Assembly (NCBI GenBank): GCA_002600635.1
Contig: CP021375.1
Coordinates: 62,001 to 126,000 of the forward strand
Direction: 5' to 3'
Length of the DNA stretch: 64,000 bases
Origin: Rhizobium sp. ACO-34A
GTDB lineage: Bacteria; Pseudomonadota; Alphaproteobacteria; Rhizobiales; Rhizobiaceae
A program made the translations under genes and the position numbers. Every line of letters begins with the position of its first letter. Positions within the stretch are counted from its first letter, which is position 1. The notes under the pieces were generated by a model, which saw only the letters and a program-made list of their open reading frames with translations, had not been told where the DNA came from and did not search any database. This document shows, piece after piece, positions 18,327 through 27,112 of the stretch.

Positions 18327-18334
18327 ATGAAGCA
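18327..18334. repeat. IS66 target-site duplication, right copy
   Basis: GATGAAGC directly follows CGCTTAC and is identical to the octamer at 15774-15781. Confidence 0.9.
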
Positions 18335-19339
18335 GTATGCTGGCGCGATGAGTCATGTTCTCACCACTCAGGGCTGGCAGCCAGAGGAGGCTATTTACGT
18401 CGGCTCAACCAAAGAGGACATGATCGCAGCCAGAAATGGAAAGCTCATGTTTCTTAACGCCCGCTGGCATGCCCTCAACAGTACCTACGGCTTCGACTTT
18501 GAGTCGCCAAAAGACATTGCGCGGTTCATCGACTGCTGTTGTCTGTCCATCGGCGATTGGTTCTGGGCGATCGAACAGGGCGACTTGCGCGTCTATTCCA
18601 TTGCTCCACTTGCTGAGTATTCCAGATCCTATCCTACCGCCGGAGCATATTCGACTGACGCAAAGCAAGCCGTGAAATTTAATAAGGGCGACCTGCGGTT
18701 CTGGGGACGTCTAATGGGCGCGCGTCTCTACTTCTCGGGCTTGGGCAGATCGATTGACTACGTTGCACCCTATCCAGGCCATCATCCGAGTTCGAGTCAA
18801 AAGCTGCTTTCAAACGCCCTCAAGATTGCAGCGGATACCATGCGTTCTGGATACTTGGTCGACCTTATAGAACGTCATAGTCCCGCTCGAAAATCTCAGA
18901 CTGCTCGCCAACAGGGCGTCGCACTCGATCACACGAACCAGTTATCGACAATCAAGCTTCGACGCGATCCTTTGAAAACTGGGCAAGTTGGTGGCCGCTA
19001 CAAAAAAACCCACCGAAGCCAGGGAAAACGGTGCTTGTCGTGGATGACATTCTGACGGAAGGCTATTCGCTTGAGGCAGCGCAAGCGTTTGTAAAGGCGT
19101 CGGGAGCCAGCGTAATTTGTGCGGCGTGGCTGAAAACTCCAGGAGCGAACCACTATCGCGCCCTCGCCGACGTCAGCCCTGATCTCAACGATCCCTATAA
19201 GCCGTTTGCTCCGATAACAACGCGGACAACTATATACCCGAACGGCGCACAGATCCGCAATGCCAAGGCGCCGGAAGAGGTTGCCGAGGCTTTCAACCGG
19301 TATTCGTCATGGGACTGGCCATAGAAGCGATAGCCATTA

Positions 19340-20011
19340 CTAGTGGTCGATCAGTTCGAGTTCCAGGTCGGCGAAAGGATTTGGCGGGACCCTTCGCGCA
19401 ACAAATATGCCGAAAATCGAGGCATTCGGCCAGATTTCTGCAATCATCTCACGGCACACCCTAAAGCTGCAGCCAGTTGTCAAGACATCGTCAAGAAGGA
19501 CTACTTGCGCCTTGGGATTTGCCGCAAAACGCGTATCGACCGCCAGAGATGCTCTCAAAGCATCTTGGTCCCTTCGGTCGGTGTTGGTGTGTCGTGCTTC
19601 GCGTTCGACGGCTGTATAGAGAAGCTCGCGAATATCTGCGTGATTCCCCATCTCTTGAGCAACGCGCAGCATCCGGTCATCGTAATCTGGGGAGTCACGC
19701 CGCTTCGATGGCGGAATTGGGACAAAGATGGTCTTCTGCCAGCTGTCAGCATTGAGGTTGCGAGCAATCGCTGCAGCAACTTGACTGATTGCGCGTTGCT
19801 TGTACTGCCACTGCGCTGTGTTGCGAACAGAGGGGCTTTTTTTCAGGTTGCTGATCAGCTGATTTGTGTAGCTATGCGCGAAACCGGCTCTGGAGGTGTA
19901 AGTTCCAAAGTAAGCGCATGTGTCATCGTCATTTAGATAATAATGATCTCCGCGCTCAAGATCGCCAACAACTCTAAGGCGCGCTGACCAGCTCGCGTCT
20001 AATGTCGTCAT
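19340..20011 (-). CDS. Phosphoribosyltransferase-like protein partnered with DprA-like protein 2
   Basis: This 223-aa protein contains the type I phosphoribosyltransferase PRPP loop QVVLLDDVLTTGCSF (about residues 168-182). An upstream TIFVPIPPSKRRDSPDYDDR block resembles the ComF family and related PRTases. The start at 20011 lies 38 bases inside the upstream DprA-like gene, so translation is coupled. ComF and DprA are both competence proteins elsewhere, but here the pair lies among insertion sequences and conflict-gene debris. A second, broken DprA/PRTase operon faces it from the other strand. Function: predicted to transfer or remove a ribose-phosphate group; substrate unknown. Confidence 0.8.
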   Translation of the reverse strand: MTTLDASWSARLRVVGDLERGDHYYLNDDDTCAYFGTYTSRAGFAHSYTNQLISNLKKSPSVRNTAQWQYKQRAISQVAAAIARNLNADSWQKTIFVPIPPSKRRDSPDYDDRMLRVAQEMGNHADIRELLYTAVEREARHTNTDRRDQDALRASLAVDTRFAANPKAQVVLLDDVLTTGCSFRVCREMIAEIWPNASIFGIFVARRVPPNPFADLELELIDH

Positions 20012-20885
20012 ATTCGCGTACTCTTATAGCCCCTTCAGCTTCAAATCGTTTCGGCCACGTAAGATCTGGCCGCTCGAAGCAGCTGTTCAGAATGAAAAGC
20101 TTACGCTTTTGCTTGAGCGCTTCTCTTGCCTGCACAAGTGTTCCAGACGTTTCGCCGGCCTCAACGATGATTGTCGCCTCGGTCAGCGCAGACATGGTTT
20201 TGTTTCGTTCAGGGAAGAAGAAGCGGTTGACACGGAAATTCTGCGCCTCATACCGTTCGAGCGGAACTTGGCTTATAAGCAGGTGATCGCGCGCGATTTG
20301 CTCTTGCAGACCGGCATTCGACTTCGGATAGACATGGTTGAGGGGCGTGCCAATTACTGCGATCGTTTCACCCTTCGCTGCTAAAGCCGTGGTGTGGGCC
20401 TCCGTATCGACGCCCTCGGCAAGACCTGACACAATCGTGAACTTGTCTTGTACGAGTCGCTTAACGAGCTGGCGGACACGGCTCAGCCCGTCTGCCGTCG
20501 GCTTCCTAGTGCCAACAACGGCAACTGAACGCGTCGCAATCAACTCCCATCGACCCTGAAAATATAGAAGCTCGACCGGATGGGTCGCATGCCGCAACCG
20601 TTCTGGGTACTCCAGCTCGCCTCTGACCCGCACATCAAACCGGGCTCTTTCAGGACCTCGCAGCTTGCTGATTACTCGATTTGCAAATTCTCTTGCTTTC
20701 TCGGCGGGTATAAAATCAGAGGGCCGAGCTTCCGGTGTTTTCGCGAATTTTTCTGCGAGTGATTTGAAGCTCGCATTCTGCTCTGTCCACAGTGCCTCGT
20801 AAGCGCCGAGTTCCAACGCCGCGTCAATAGGGTCCGCCAACGGACCTAATTCGTTCTTCCCGCTCCAAAGACTGGCTTGTTTCAT
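19974..20885 (-). CDS. DprA/Smf-like (SLOG superfamily) protein 2
   Basis: The 303-aa product starts MKQASLWSGKNELG after AGGACGAG. The DprA fold is clear: SVAVVGTRKPTADGLSRVRQ (about residues 131-150), SGLAEGVDTEAHTTALAAKG, TIAVIGTPLNHVYPKSN, and IIVEAGETSGTLVQAREALK with the nucleotide-binding loop. It diverges from housekeeping DprA in its short N-terminal region and in lacking a clear C-terminal winged helix. It overlaps a phosphoribosyltransferase gene. It differs strongly in sequence from DprA-like protein 1, so the two pairs are not a recent duplication. Confidence 0.8.
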   Translation of the reverse strand: MKQASLWSGKNELGPLADPIDAALELGAYEALWTEQNASFKSLAEKFAKTPEARPSDFIPAEKAREFANRVISKLRGPERARFDVRVRGELEYPERLRHATHPVELLYFQGRWELIATRSVAVVGTRKPTADGLSRVRQLVKRLVQDKFTIVSGLAEGVDTEAHTTALAAKGETIAVIGTPLNHVYPKSNAGLQEQIARDHLLISQVPLERYEAQNFRVNRFFFPERNKTMSALTEATIIVEAGETSGTLVQAREALKQKRKLFILNSCFERPDLTWPKRFEAEGAIRVREYDDIRRELVSAP

Positions 20886-21293
20886 TTTACTCGTCCTACT
20901 TATCTCGCATTCAATGCCACAGCAGGGATGCGTCAAGCTGAATTCGCTAAGCATAGGCTTTGTTAACATATTATACCGGAACAAAACAAGAACAAATGGT
21001 TCGCTCGCGCTAGACGCGACAGGCGGCATAAATCGCAAAACTCATGTGACTAGGGCCGCGTTCCATCTACTGAAAGCAAATCGAAAGGACACGCTGGCTC
21101 ACAAAGTTCGCCGGGCAGAGAAGTATTTCACTCAAGTTAGCTTCGATCGGGCTTTTCGGCTTTAACGCCATACAAGTCTCCGCAGCGCGGATTGGTCATC
21201 GAGCAAATTATATAAATTGGGAGGCACCAATCCTTGTGACCCGTCGGAAGAGGCCTTAGGCTAAAATCGAGTTCACGGGCGGGTGCGGGCAAA
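20886..21293. other. Intergenic region, no recognised gene
   Basis: No frame here shows recognisable protein features. It includes the upstream region and probable promoter of the DprA-like/phosphoribosyltransferase operon on the minus strand. It is more AT-rich than the flanking operons. Confidence 0.4.
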
Positions 21294-21634
21294 ATGAAGT
21301 CATTTCAAGAGTTTGAGCAGCTGCTGGATGGCCACTTTGCGCAACTCCAAAGCCGCAACTACGAGGCCAATTCAACTCTCGCGCTGGTGAGTAATATTCA
21401 GGAGCACGCAGCGTCGAGAATAGAGACATTCGGCTTATCATTATCTCTTGCACATGGAGTATCAATATTCGCACCGTATTTAGTGAGCGGCATGGGTGGA
21501 GTAAAGCCTGACGTCGAAACGCTCATGTCAGACCTCTTGTTCTGTTCCGACTACTGCTCTCTCCGCGAGCTATTGTACTACTCTTACAATGTACCGGGCG
21601 CAGTGGATTGGAATTTTGAGGATGGGAGGGTATC
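21294..21634 (+). pseudogene. Unknown protein gene, truncated at its 3' end
   Basis: The frame starts MKSFQEFEQLLDGHFAQLQS. Its first 110 or so residues look protein-like (mixed hydrophobic pattern, FGLSLSLAHGVSIFAPYL), ending near VPGAVDWNFEDGRV. Just after this the sequence becomes the minus-strand start of a hydantoinase gene, and the plus-strand translation turns to arginine-rich shadow sequence. The gene was therefore cut by a recombination junction at about 21632. No family is recognised. It follows the defence-like island and may have belonged to it. Confidence 0.45.
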
Positions 21635-21720
21635 CGGCCGTCGCGGATGCCGAGATCGGCGCGAAACGTATCGGCTGCGGTGACGATGGTGCCGTTGTGG
21701 ATCACGGTGTCGAAACGCAT
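21632..21720 (-). pseudogene. Dihydropyrimidinase/hydantoinase gene, 5' fragment only
   Basis: The minus strand reads MRFDTVIHNGTIVTAADTFR then ADLGIRDGRI, the N-terminus of cyclic-amidohydrolase-family hydantoinases. Homology stops at about 21632, where the sequence joins the truncated unknown gene. It follows the double ATPase gene with no gap (ATG at 21720 shares a base with the ATPase stop). The original operon therefore probably ended in a hydantoinase, which points to a hydantoin, pyrimidine or related cyclic amide substrate. Confidence 0.65.
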
Positions 21721-23423
21721 CAGACGCTCTCCCTCTTGTCGGCTATGAAATGTCCCGGCGTCACCTCCAGCATGGGCGCCCAGTGCGGCTGCGCCCCGGC
21801 CATGCCGATGCGATGGCCGCGCGTTACGGGTGCTGTGGCGGCTTCGCCGCGCGCGGCGGCGACCAGTGAGCGGGTGTAGGCATGTCGAGGCTCAGATAGA
21901 ACGCTCGCGGTCGGTCCGATTTCCAGTAACCGGCCGAAGCGCATGACCGCGACCCGGTGGGCGATGCGTGAAACAGTCGCAAGATCGTGGGTGATGAACA
22001 GCATCGGTAATCCGGTGCGCTTTTGCAGCGACTGGAACAGGTCAAGAATCTGAAGGCGTGTCGTCGCGTCAAGCGCGGCCACCGCCTCGTCGGCGATGAC
22101 AAGATCGGGTGAAGGCGCGAGCGCTCGGGCGATGCCGAGCCGCTGGCGCTGGCCGCCGGACAGTTCGTGCGTGTATCGATCGACATGGGTTGCGTCCAAA
22201 CCAACCCGACGGAAGAGGGGAATGGCTCTTTCCCGAAGATTTTCTCGGTCGCCGGCAATGGCCAGCGGCTCCATTACGCTTTGCCAGGCCCGAAAACGCG
22301 GATCGAGCGAGGATTGCGGGTCCTGAAAGATGAACTGGACGCGGCCTTTGCGGCCTGCTTCGCCCACATCCTTGCCACCGATCCAGATACGGCCTTCGTC
22401 CGGCGCGACGAGACCGAGGGCCGCGCGGGCGATTGTGGTCTTGCCACTGCCGCTTTCGCCGACGAGCGCCACGGTCTCGCCGCGGGCGACATCGAGGCTC
22501 AGGCCATCCACGGCATAGAGCCGCTCCGGCCGTTTCAGGGAAAGCGGATTGCGCCGGGCGGGAAAAGAGACGATCAGGTCGCGAATTGCGAGCGCCGGAG
22601 CGTCAGCGGCTTTTTCAAGCGGAGCTACCCCGCCCATATCGGGCATGGAAGCAGCGATCAGCGTGCGCGTGTACTCCTGCTTCGGCGCCGACAGGATCGC
22701 ATCCTTGGAACCGCTTTCCACGACGCGGCCGTTCTGCATCACCAGAATGCGGTCGGCCGTCTGGCGCACCACGGCCATGTCGTGGGTTATGAAGATAACC
22801 GCGCAGCCGACCTCGGCCTTCAGTTCGGCGATCAGAGAAAGGATCTCGGCCTGAACGGTGGCGTCGAGGGCAGTTGTCGGCTCGTCGGCGATGATCAGCG
22901 GCGGCTTGCAGGCGATGGCGGCGGCGATCACCACGCGCTGGCGCATGCCGCCGGAGAGGGCGGCGGGATGAAGCCGGGCGCGGCCGGCGGCGTCGGGAAT
23001 GCGCACCCGGTCGAGCAGGCGCACCGCCTCGGCCTGTGCGGTGCGGCGGCTCAGGCCCTTGTGGGTGACGATGGTCTCGGCAATCTGCGCGCCCACAGGC
23101 ATCATCGGGTTCAGCGCGCTCATCGGCTCCTGGAAGATCATGCCGATGCGGCTGCCGCGCAGCCGGCGCAGGCCGGCCTCGCCGATCGTGAGAAGATCCT
23201 GCCCCTCGAAGAGAGCGCTGCCGGAGGTGACCCTCATTGGCGGCGAGGGCGCCAGCCCGACCATGGCGCGGGTCGCCACACTTTTCCCGGAGCCGCTTTC
23301 GCCGATGATCGCCAGCGTTTCGCCGGCCGCGACGTCGAAATCGAGGCCGGTAACGATGGACCGTGGTCCATTCGCTGCCAGCATATCGATGCTGAAATTC
23401 CGGACCGTCAGAAGCGCGCTCAT
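21720..23423 (-). CDS. Peptide-type ABC importer, fused double ATP-binding protein
   Basis: This 567-aa protein has two ABC ATPase domains. The first has Walker A GESGSGKS (about residues 37-44), LSGGMRQR and LIIADEP. The second has GESGSGKT, LSGGQRQR and LVIADEA, in which the usual Pro after the Walker B Glu is Ala. Oligopeptide-transporter tails (EYTRTLIAA, HAYTRSLVAAA) follow each half. It powers the importer whose permeases and binding protein lie upstream on the same strand (26105-29722). It sits after the XRE-cupin regulator, 28 bases away, in one long transcription unit. Confidence 0.9.
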   Translation of the reverse strand: MSALLTVRNFSIDMLAANGPRSIVTGLDFDVAAGETLAIIGESGSGKSVATRAMVGLAPSPPMRVTSGSALFEGQDLLTIGEAGLRRLRGSRIGMIFQEPMSALNPMMPVGAQIAETIVTHKGLSRRTAQAEAVRLLDRVRIPDAAGRARLHPAALSGGMRQRVVIAAAIACKPPLIIADEPTTALDATVQAEILSLIAELKAEVGCAVIFITHDMAVVRQTADRILVMQNGRVVESGSKDAILSAPKQEYTRTLIAASMPDMGGVAPLEKAADAPALAIRDLIVSFPARRNPLSLKRPERLYAVDGLSLDVARGETVALVGESGSGKTTIARAALGLVAPDEGRIWIGGKDVGEAGRKGRVQFIFQDPQSSLDPRFRAWQSVMEPLAIAGDRENLRERAIPLFRRVGLDATHVDRYTHELSGGQRQRLGIARALAPSPDLVIADEAVAALDATTRLQILDLFQSLQKRTGLPMLFITHDLATVSRIAHRVAVMRFGRLLEIGPTASVLSEPRHAYTRSLVAAARGEAATAPVTRGHRIGMAGAQPHWAPMLEVTPGHFIADKRESV

Positions 23424-23451
23424 CGGCCTGCTCCCTTCGCGGCGGAAAGGC

Positions 23452-24054
23452 TCAGTGAACCTGCGGCGTGTTGACGAAGATGACCCGTGTCAGGGAGGAG
23501 CCGGTATTGCGGTAGCGGTTGGTCAGATGGTTCTTGAAGAAGAACGAATCGCCGGTGGAAAGCTTGTAAATCGTGTCTTCGATGCTCAACTCCAGTTCGC
23601 CCTCGATGACATAGCCCACCGTTTCGCCCTGATGGGTGATCTGGTCGATCTTCTCCCCGCCCGGCTCGATGCGATGGATATTGCCCTCCAGCAAATTGCC
23701 CGCCGCTAGCGGCACCAGCCGCTCGTAGCTGACGCCGGTTCCGCCGCGCAGCGCGTCGACCTGCGAGATCGTTCGCTCGCTCGCCTTCTGCACCAGACCG
23801 GGAGAATTGATATCCGTCCCGAAAAAGGAGGAGAGGTCGCGGTTGAGCGCCTCCACCAGTCGCTGGAGCATTTCCAGCGAGGGCGTCACCTTGCCGTTCT
23901 CGATCTTGGAGATCATCGATTCCGCGCAGCCGACCCGCTCCGCCAGTTCGCGGATCAGGATGCCTTCCAGAAGCCGCGCATGCTTCAGCCGCGCGCCGAC
24001 CTGGAGTTCGCGGCGCTTTCCCGCATTTGCAGTGTTTTGCTCGTTGTCCGGCAT
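23452..24054 (-). CDS. XRE-family regulator with C-terminal cupin sensor
   Basis: This 200-aa protein has an N-terminal helix-turn-helix (about residues 20-75, RELAERVGCAESMISKIENG). The C-terminal cupin beta-barrel (about residues 120-195) is marked by GETVGYVIEGELELSIED and GDSFFFKNHLTNRYRNTG. This architecture is shared with PuuR-like regulators of polyamine and amine catabolism. The gene lies inside the operon it probably controls, between the amidase and the double ATPase. The metal-binding His pattern of enzymatic cupins is not obvious, so the barrel probably acts as a ligand sensor. Confidence 0.88.
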   Translation of the reverse strand: MPDNEQNTANAGKRRELQVGARLKHARLLEGILIRELAERVGCAESMISKIENGKVTPSLEMLQRLVEALNRDLSSFFGTDINSPGLVQKASERTISQVDALRGGTGVSYERLVPLAAGNLLEGNIHRIEPGGEKIDQITHQGETVGYVIEGELELSIEDTIYKLSTGDSFFFKNHLTNRYRNTGSSLTRVIFVNTPQVH

Positions 24055-24137
24055 GAGTCGGTGGTTCCTCGATGGCTATGCCGCCTTGACTAGCAGTAAA
24101 GACGGCGGAGGTAAAATCATGGGAGTAGAGCCGCATT

Positions 24138-25598
24138 TCAAATCTCCTCCCATAGGCAGGTGTCGGGGTAGGACCAGGGCATGGCGATTTCGCAGGCGCG
24201 CGCCATGCGGAGAACACCGATATCGTCGAGGTGCCGTCCTACAATCTGAAGACCGACCGGTCGGCCGTCGCTCGTCAAGCCAGCGGGGACGCTTGCCGCC
24301 GGTTGGCCGGTGAGGTTAACCAGTGCGGAGAACGGTGCCCAGGCAGAGGGAAGAACAGGCCTGCCGCCGATGTGAGATGGTCCGTCCAGATTGATGGGAA
24401 AGGCGGCCGATGCGGTGGCTGGGGTCAACAGGAAATCAAAATCCTCCATAAAGCGCCATAGTGTGTTGACGACACGCTTGCGCTCCATGATCGCGGCGGT
24501 AAATTCGTCGGGGGTCCAGTCGCGCGCAAGCAGGTCGCCGAGTTGCCCACGGAAAGCATAACCCTGAGACGCGCCTGCCGCACGCAAACCGGCGCGATCG
24601 GTGTCTAGCGCCACCAGCGTTTCGAAAAGCGCCTGCATATCGCCGGTTGCTGGGTTTGCCGCAACGAGATCGAAGTCGAACGAGCGTGCCAGCCGCCGGG
24701 CCGCCATTTCGGTCAGGGCGGCGACCTCCGGATCGACGGTTGCGAAACCGAGATCGGCGGAGAAGGCGACCCGTAATCCGACAGTGTGTGTCGGTTCGTG
24801 CGACATCCAGTCGATTCCGTCGGCAGGTAGGGAATGCCTGTCGCGGGGCGTCGGTCCGCTCATCACCGAAAGCATAAGAGCCGCATCGCCTACGGTCCGC
24901 GTGATCGGGCCGATATGTTCCAGCGCTTCCCAGCCGGATGCGCCGGGTTCGTCCGGATCGCGACAGCCGGGCCAGAGCGGCACTCGGCCAAAGGAAGGCT
25001 TCATGCCGAAGGTGCCGGTCAAGGCGGCCGGGATGCGCACGGAACCGCCGCCATCACTGCCGAGGGCTGCGGGAACCATGCCGGCGGCCACCGCCGCTGC
25101 CGAACCGGCGCTGGAACCGCCGGGCGTCAGCGCCGTGTTCCAGGGATTACGCGTCGTCGGGAACAGCGGGTTGTGGCCCGTCGCGCCATAGCCGAATTCG
25201 GCGGTGTTCGTCTTGCCGATCACGATGGCCCCCGCCGCCTTCAGCCGCGCGACGACGATTTCGTCCTCGGCGGGAATGTTGTCGGCATAGAGAGGCGAGC
25301 CGTAAGTGGAGCGAAGGCCTTTTGTGGGGATGAGATCCTTGACGGCAAGCGGCACGCCGGCGAGAGGGCCGACCGGTTCTCCCGCGGCTACTCGACGATC
25401 GATCGCATCGGCTTCGGCGAGCGCCGTATCCGACAGCGTGCAGAAGGCGGCAATCTCACTGTCTATCGCCGCGATAGCTAAGAGGGTCTGCTCGACGATT
25501 CGCCGGGCCGACGTCTGCCGTTCATGAACGCGCCGGCTTATCTCCCTCGCGCTCTGGAAGGTCGGAGTATCGTTCCATCGCATAGCGGGTTCAGTCAC
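24138..25598 (-). CDS. Amidase signature family hydrolase
   Basis: This 486-aa enzyme has the amidase signature. The catalytic Lys is in LAVKDLIPTKGLRSTYGS, the cis-Ser and nucleophilic Ser are in TPGGSSAGSAAAVAAGM, and GSDGGGSVRIPA follows. It hydrolyses a C-N amide bond in the cytoplasm, probably of the substrate imported by the neighbouring transporter. GTG 25598 is chosen because GGAGAAGG lies at a good distance and the start overlaps the GlcG-like stop; ATG 25583 is a possible alternative. Codons 1-235 are repeated in the inverted copy at 29936-30888. Confidence 0.88.
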   Translation of the reverse strand: MTEPAMRWNDTPTFQSAREISRRVHERQTSARRIVEQTLLAIAAIDSEIAAFCTLSDTALAEADAIDRRVAAGEPVGPLAGVPLAVKDLIPTKGLRSTYGSPLYADNIPAEDEIVVARLKAAGAIVIGKTNTAEFGYGATGHNPLFPTTRNPWNTALTPGGSSAGSAAAVAAGMVPAALGSDGGGSVRIPAALTGTFGMKPSFGRVPLWPGCRDPDEPGASGWEALEHIGPITRTVGDAALMLSVMSGPTPRDRHSLPADGIDWMSHEPTHTVGLRVAFSADLGFATVDPEVAALTEMAARRLARSFDFDLVAANPATGDMQALFETLVALDTDRAGLRAAGASQGYAFRGQLGDLLARDWTPDEFTAAIMERKRVVNTLWRFMEDFDFLLTPATASAAFPINLDGPSHIGGRPVLPSAWAPFSALVNLTGQPAASVPAGLTSDGRPVGLQIVGRHLDDIGVLRMARACEIAMPWSYPDTCLWEEI

Positions 25599-25845
25599 GA
25601 ACCTTCTCCGGGTGCGAACCGCGGATGATGCCTGTGTCCTCCGCGCCCATGAAGGCGAAATCCTCGAACATGTCGGCACCGGGAATGGCGCGCGCGCCGG
25701 CCCGGGCGACCGCAAGGTCCTGCGTGCCCGTGCCGGATCCAGCCGCCACCGCGCCGAGAACGAAGCCATCGACGCGGATCGGCAGGCCGCCGATGAGGTT
25801 GGTCCACTTGTTCTCCTGGGCGAGCGTCACCTGTAGCTCGACATC
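24893..25845 (-). repeat. 953-bp inverted repeat, left arm (source copy)
   Basis: This segment covers the 3' half of the GlcG-like gene and the first 235 codons of the amidase gene. It reappears in opposite orientation at 29936-30888. Coordinates map by p + q = 55781, and the translations agree in all frames inspected. The outermost matching bases are GATGT at one end and GCGGACCG at the other. Confidence 0.95.
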
Positions 25846-26094
25846 GGCATGGGCGCCGCCGGTCGGCTCATTGGAAAGCGCAGCAGTGGTCGCCTTGTTT
25901 TTCGTCGAGATGACCGAGAGCGCCTTGGAGCCGTCCATGCGCGCGAAGGCGAGCAGGTTGCCGCCGGTATCGACCACGGAGATACACATCGGCTGGCCGA
26001 TGCGCTCGGCCTCGGTAATGGCGGCTGAAAGCACGGCAAGCCCGCCGTCGAGCGTCAGCGTCCGGGCATCCTTGAACAGAGTTTTGTCGGACAT
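25591..26094 (-). CDS. GlcG/HbpS-like protein (DUF336)
   Basis: This 167-aa protein starts MSDKTLFKDARTLTLDGG after AAGGAGACAACC. It has the DUF336 fold sequence: AAITEAERIGQPMCISVVDT, GGNLLAFARMDGSK, NLIGGLPIRVDG and GAVAAGSGTGTQDLAVARAG. Members include GlcG and heme-binding HbpS and often accompany catabolic operons with unclear roles. It lies between the permease and amidase genes. Its 3' half belongs to the 953-bp inverted repeat. Confidence 0.88.
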   Translation of the reverse strand: MSDKTLFKDARTLTLDGGLAVLSAAITEAERIGQPMCISVVDTGGNLLAFARMDGSKALSVISTKNKATTAALSNEPTGGAHADVELQVTLAQENKWTNLIGGLPIRVDGFVLGAVAAGSGTGTQDLAVARAGARAIPGADMFEDFAFMGAEDTGIIRGSHPEKVRD

Positions 26095-26104
26095 GGTTGT
26101 CTCC

Positions 26105-27112
26105 TTATGACTGGGCGGGATCGAGAATGAGGGTGACGAGATCGACCACGAGATGGACGAAGAGCGAGATGACCGCCGCCGCCAGGATGAAGCCGAGCGA
26201 GGCGTTGATATCGGCGTTGAGCACGGCAGCGACGGCATATTGCCCCGCGCCGCCCCAGGAGAAGACGACTTCGACCAGCACCACCGAGCCGACCAGCGTG
26301 CCGTAAAGCGAGCCGATGACGGTGATGACCGCCGGCAGGGCGTTGCGCAGCGCGTGCAGGGAAATCCGCGCCGGGGATAGCCCCTTGGCCATGGCGAAAC
26401 GGATGAAATCGCTGTCGTTCAGCCGCTCGACGGCGGCGCGCGTCATGGTCAGGATCGGCACGGCATAGATCAGGCCGAGAGTGAGGACGGGCAGGACGAG
26501 CTGGCCGGCGGCGGCCTTTGTGGTTTCGAAATCGCCGGTCATCAGCGCATCGAGTACATAGGAACCGGTGATCCTGTCCGGGGGCAGCACCGCGAAATCT
26601 AGCCTGCCGATGGGTGCCGGCGCGATCTGCAGGACGGTGTAGCCGACGAAGACCAGCACCAGCGCCAGCCAGAAATCCGGCAGGGCGCCCATGACGGTCG
26701 CATAGCCATCGGCGATGCGGGCGGTCAAACTCTCCGGCTTGCGGCCGGCCATCAGTCCGAGCGGCAGGCCGAGGGCAACCGCCAGCAGTAGCGACAGGAC
26801 CACTAGTTCCAGCGTCGCCGGCAGTCGCTGGCCGAGGTCGGCAAGCACGGTATTGGTCGTCTGCCACGAACTGCCGAGATCGCCATGCAGGGCGCGGCCG
26901 ATATAGGCGAGGAACTGCACGGGCAATGGCTGGTCCAGTCCCATTTCGGCGCGCAGCTTGTCGACGGCCTCCTGCGTTGCCAGCGGCCCGAGCATCATGG
27001 GCGCGGGATCGCCGGGGATCAGCTTCAGCAGAAAGAACGCAACGGCCACGATGCCGAAGAGTTGCGGAACAGCGAAGAACAGGCGGCTCGAAAGATAGGC
27101 GATGATCTTCAT
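26105..27112 (-). CDS. Peptide-type ABC importer permease (DppB-like)
   Basis: This 335-aa inner-membrane protein starts MKIIAYLSSRLFFAVPQLFG. It has the DppB layout: an N-terminal helix, the periplasmic LGLDQPLPVQFLAYIGRALH-type segment, then about five helices. The EAA loop is near FIRFAMAKGLSPARISLHAL. The start overlaps the upstream permease stop as ATGA. It works with the DppC-like partner (27109-28059). It is encoded inside the segment bounded by the 953-bp inverted repeats. Confidence 0.9.
   Translation of the reverse strand: MKIIAYLSSRLFFAVPQLFGIVAVAFFLLKLIPGDPAPMMLGPLATQEAVDKLRAEMGLDQPLPVQFLAYIGRALHGDLGSSWQTTNTVLADLGQRLPATLELVVLSLLLAVALGLPLGLMAGRKPESLTARIADGYATVMGALPDFWLALVLVFVGYTVLQIAPAPIGRLDFAVLPPDRITGSYVLDALMTGDFETTKAAAGQLVLPVLTLGLIYAVPILTMTRAAVERLNDSDFIRFAMAKGLSPARISLHALRNALPAVITVIGSLYGTLVGSVVLVEVVFSWGGAGQYAVAAVLNADINASLGFILAAAVISLFVHLVVDLVTLILDPAQS

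Larger units (their letters stand above)
15529..19324 (+). pseudogene. HAD-like plus phosphoribosyltransferase fusion gene, split by IS66
   Basis: The 5' part (15529-15781) starts MYTLKGAIFSLRDTIVVEG and includes VIVSNSSW, a HAD motif II pattern. A TAA at 15607-15609 interrupts it. Removing the IS66 element and one target copy joins RDMPMK to QYAGAMSHVLTTQGW in frame, continuing to IYVGSTKEDMIAARNG (HAD motif IV region). A further frameshift lies between about 18900 and 18960. The last part carries KTVLVVDDILTEGYS, the PRPP-binding motif of a phosphoribosyltransferase. The HAD motif I has Ser in place of the nucleophilic Asp (FSLRDT), so this half may never have been catalytic. It forms an operon with DprA-like protein 1. 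Confidence 0.7.

Noticed and set aside
19340..19936. A plus-strand open frame opposite the phosphoribosyltransferase
   Set aside because: The minus strand has the PRPP-binding motif and is coupled to the DprA-like gene; the plus frame has no motif.
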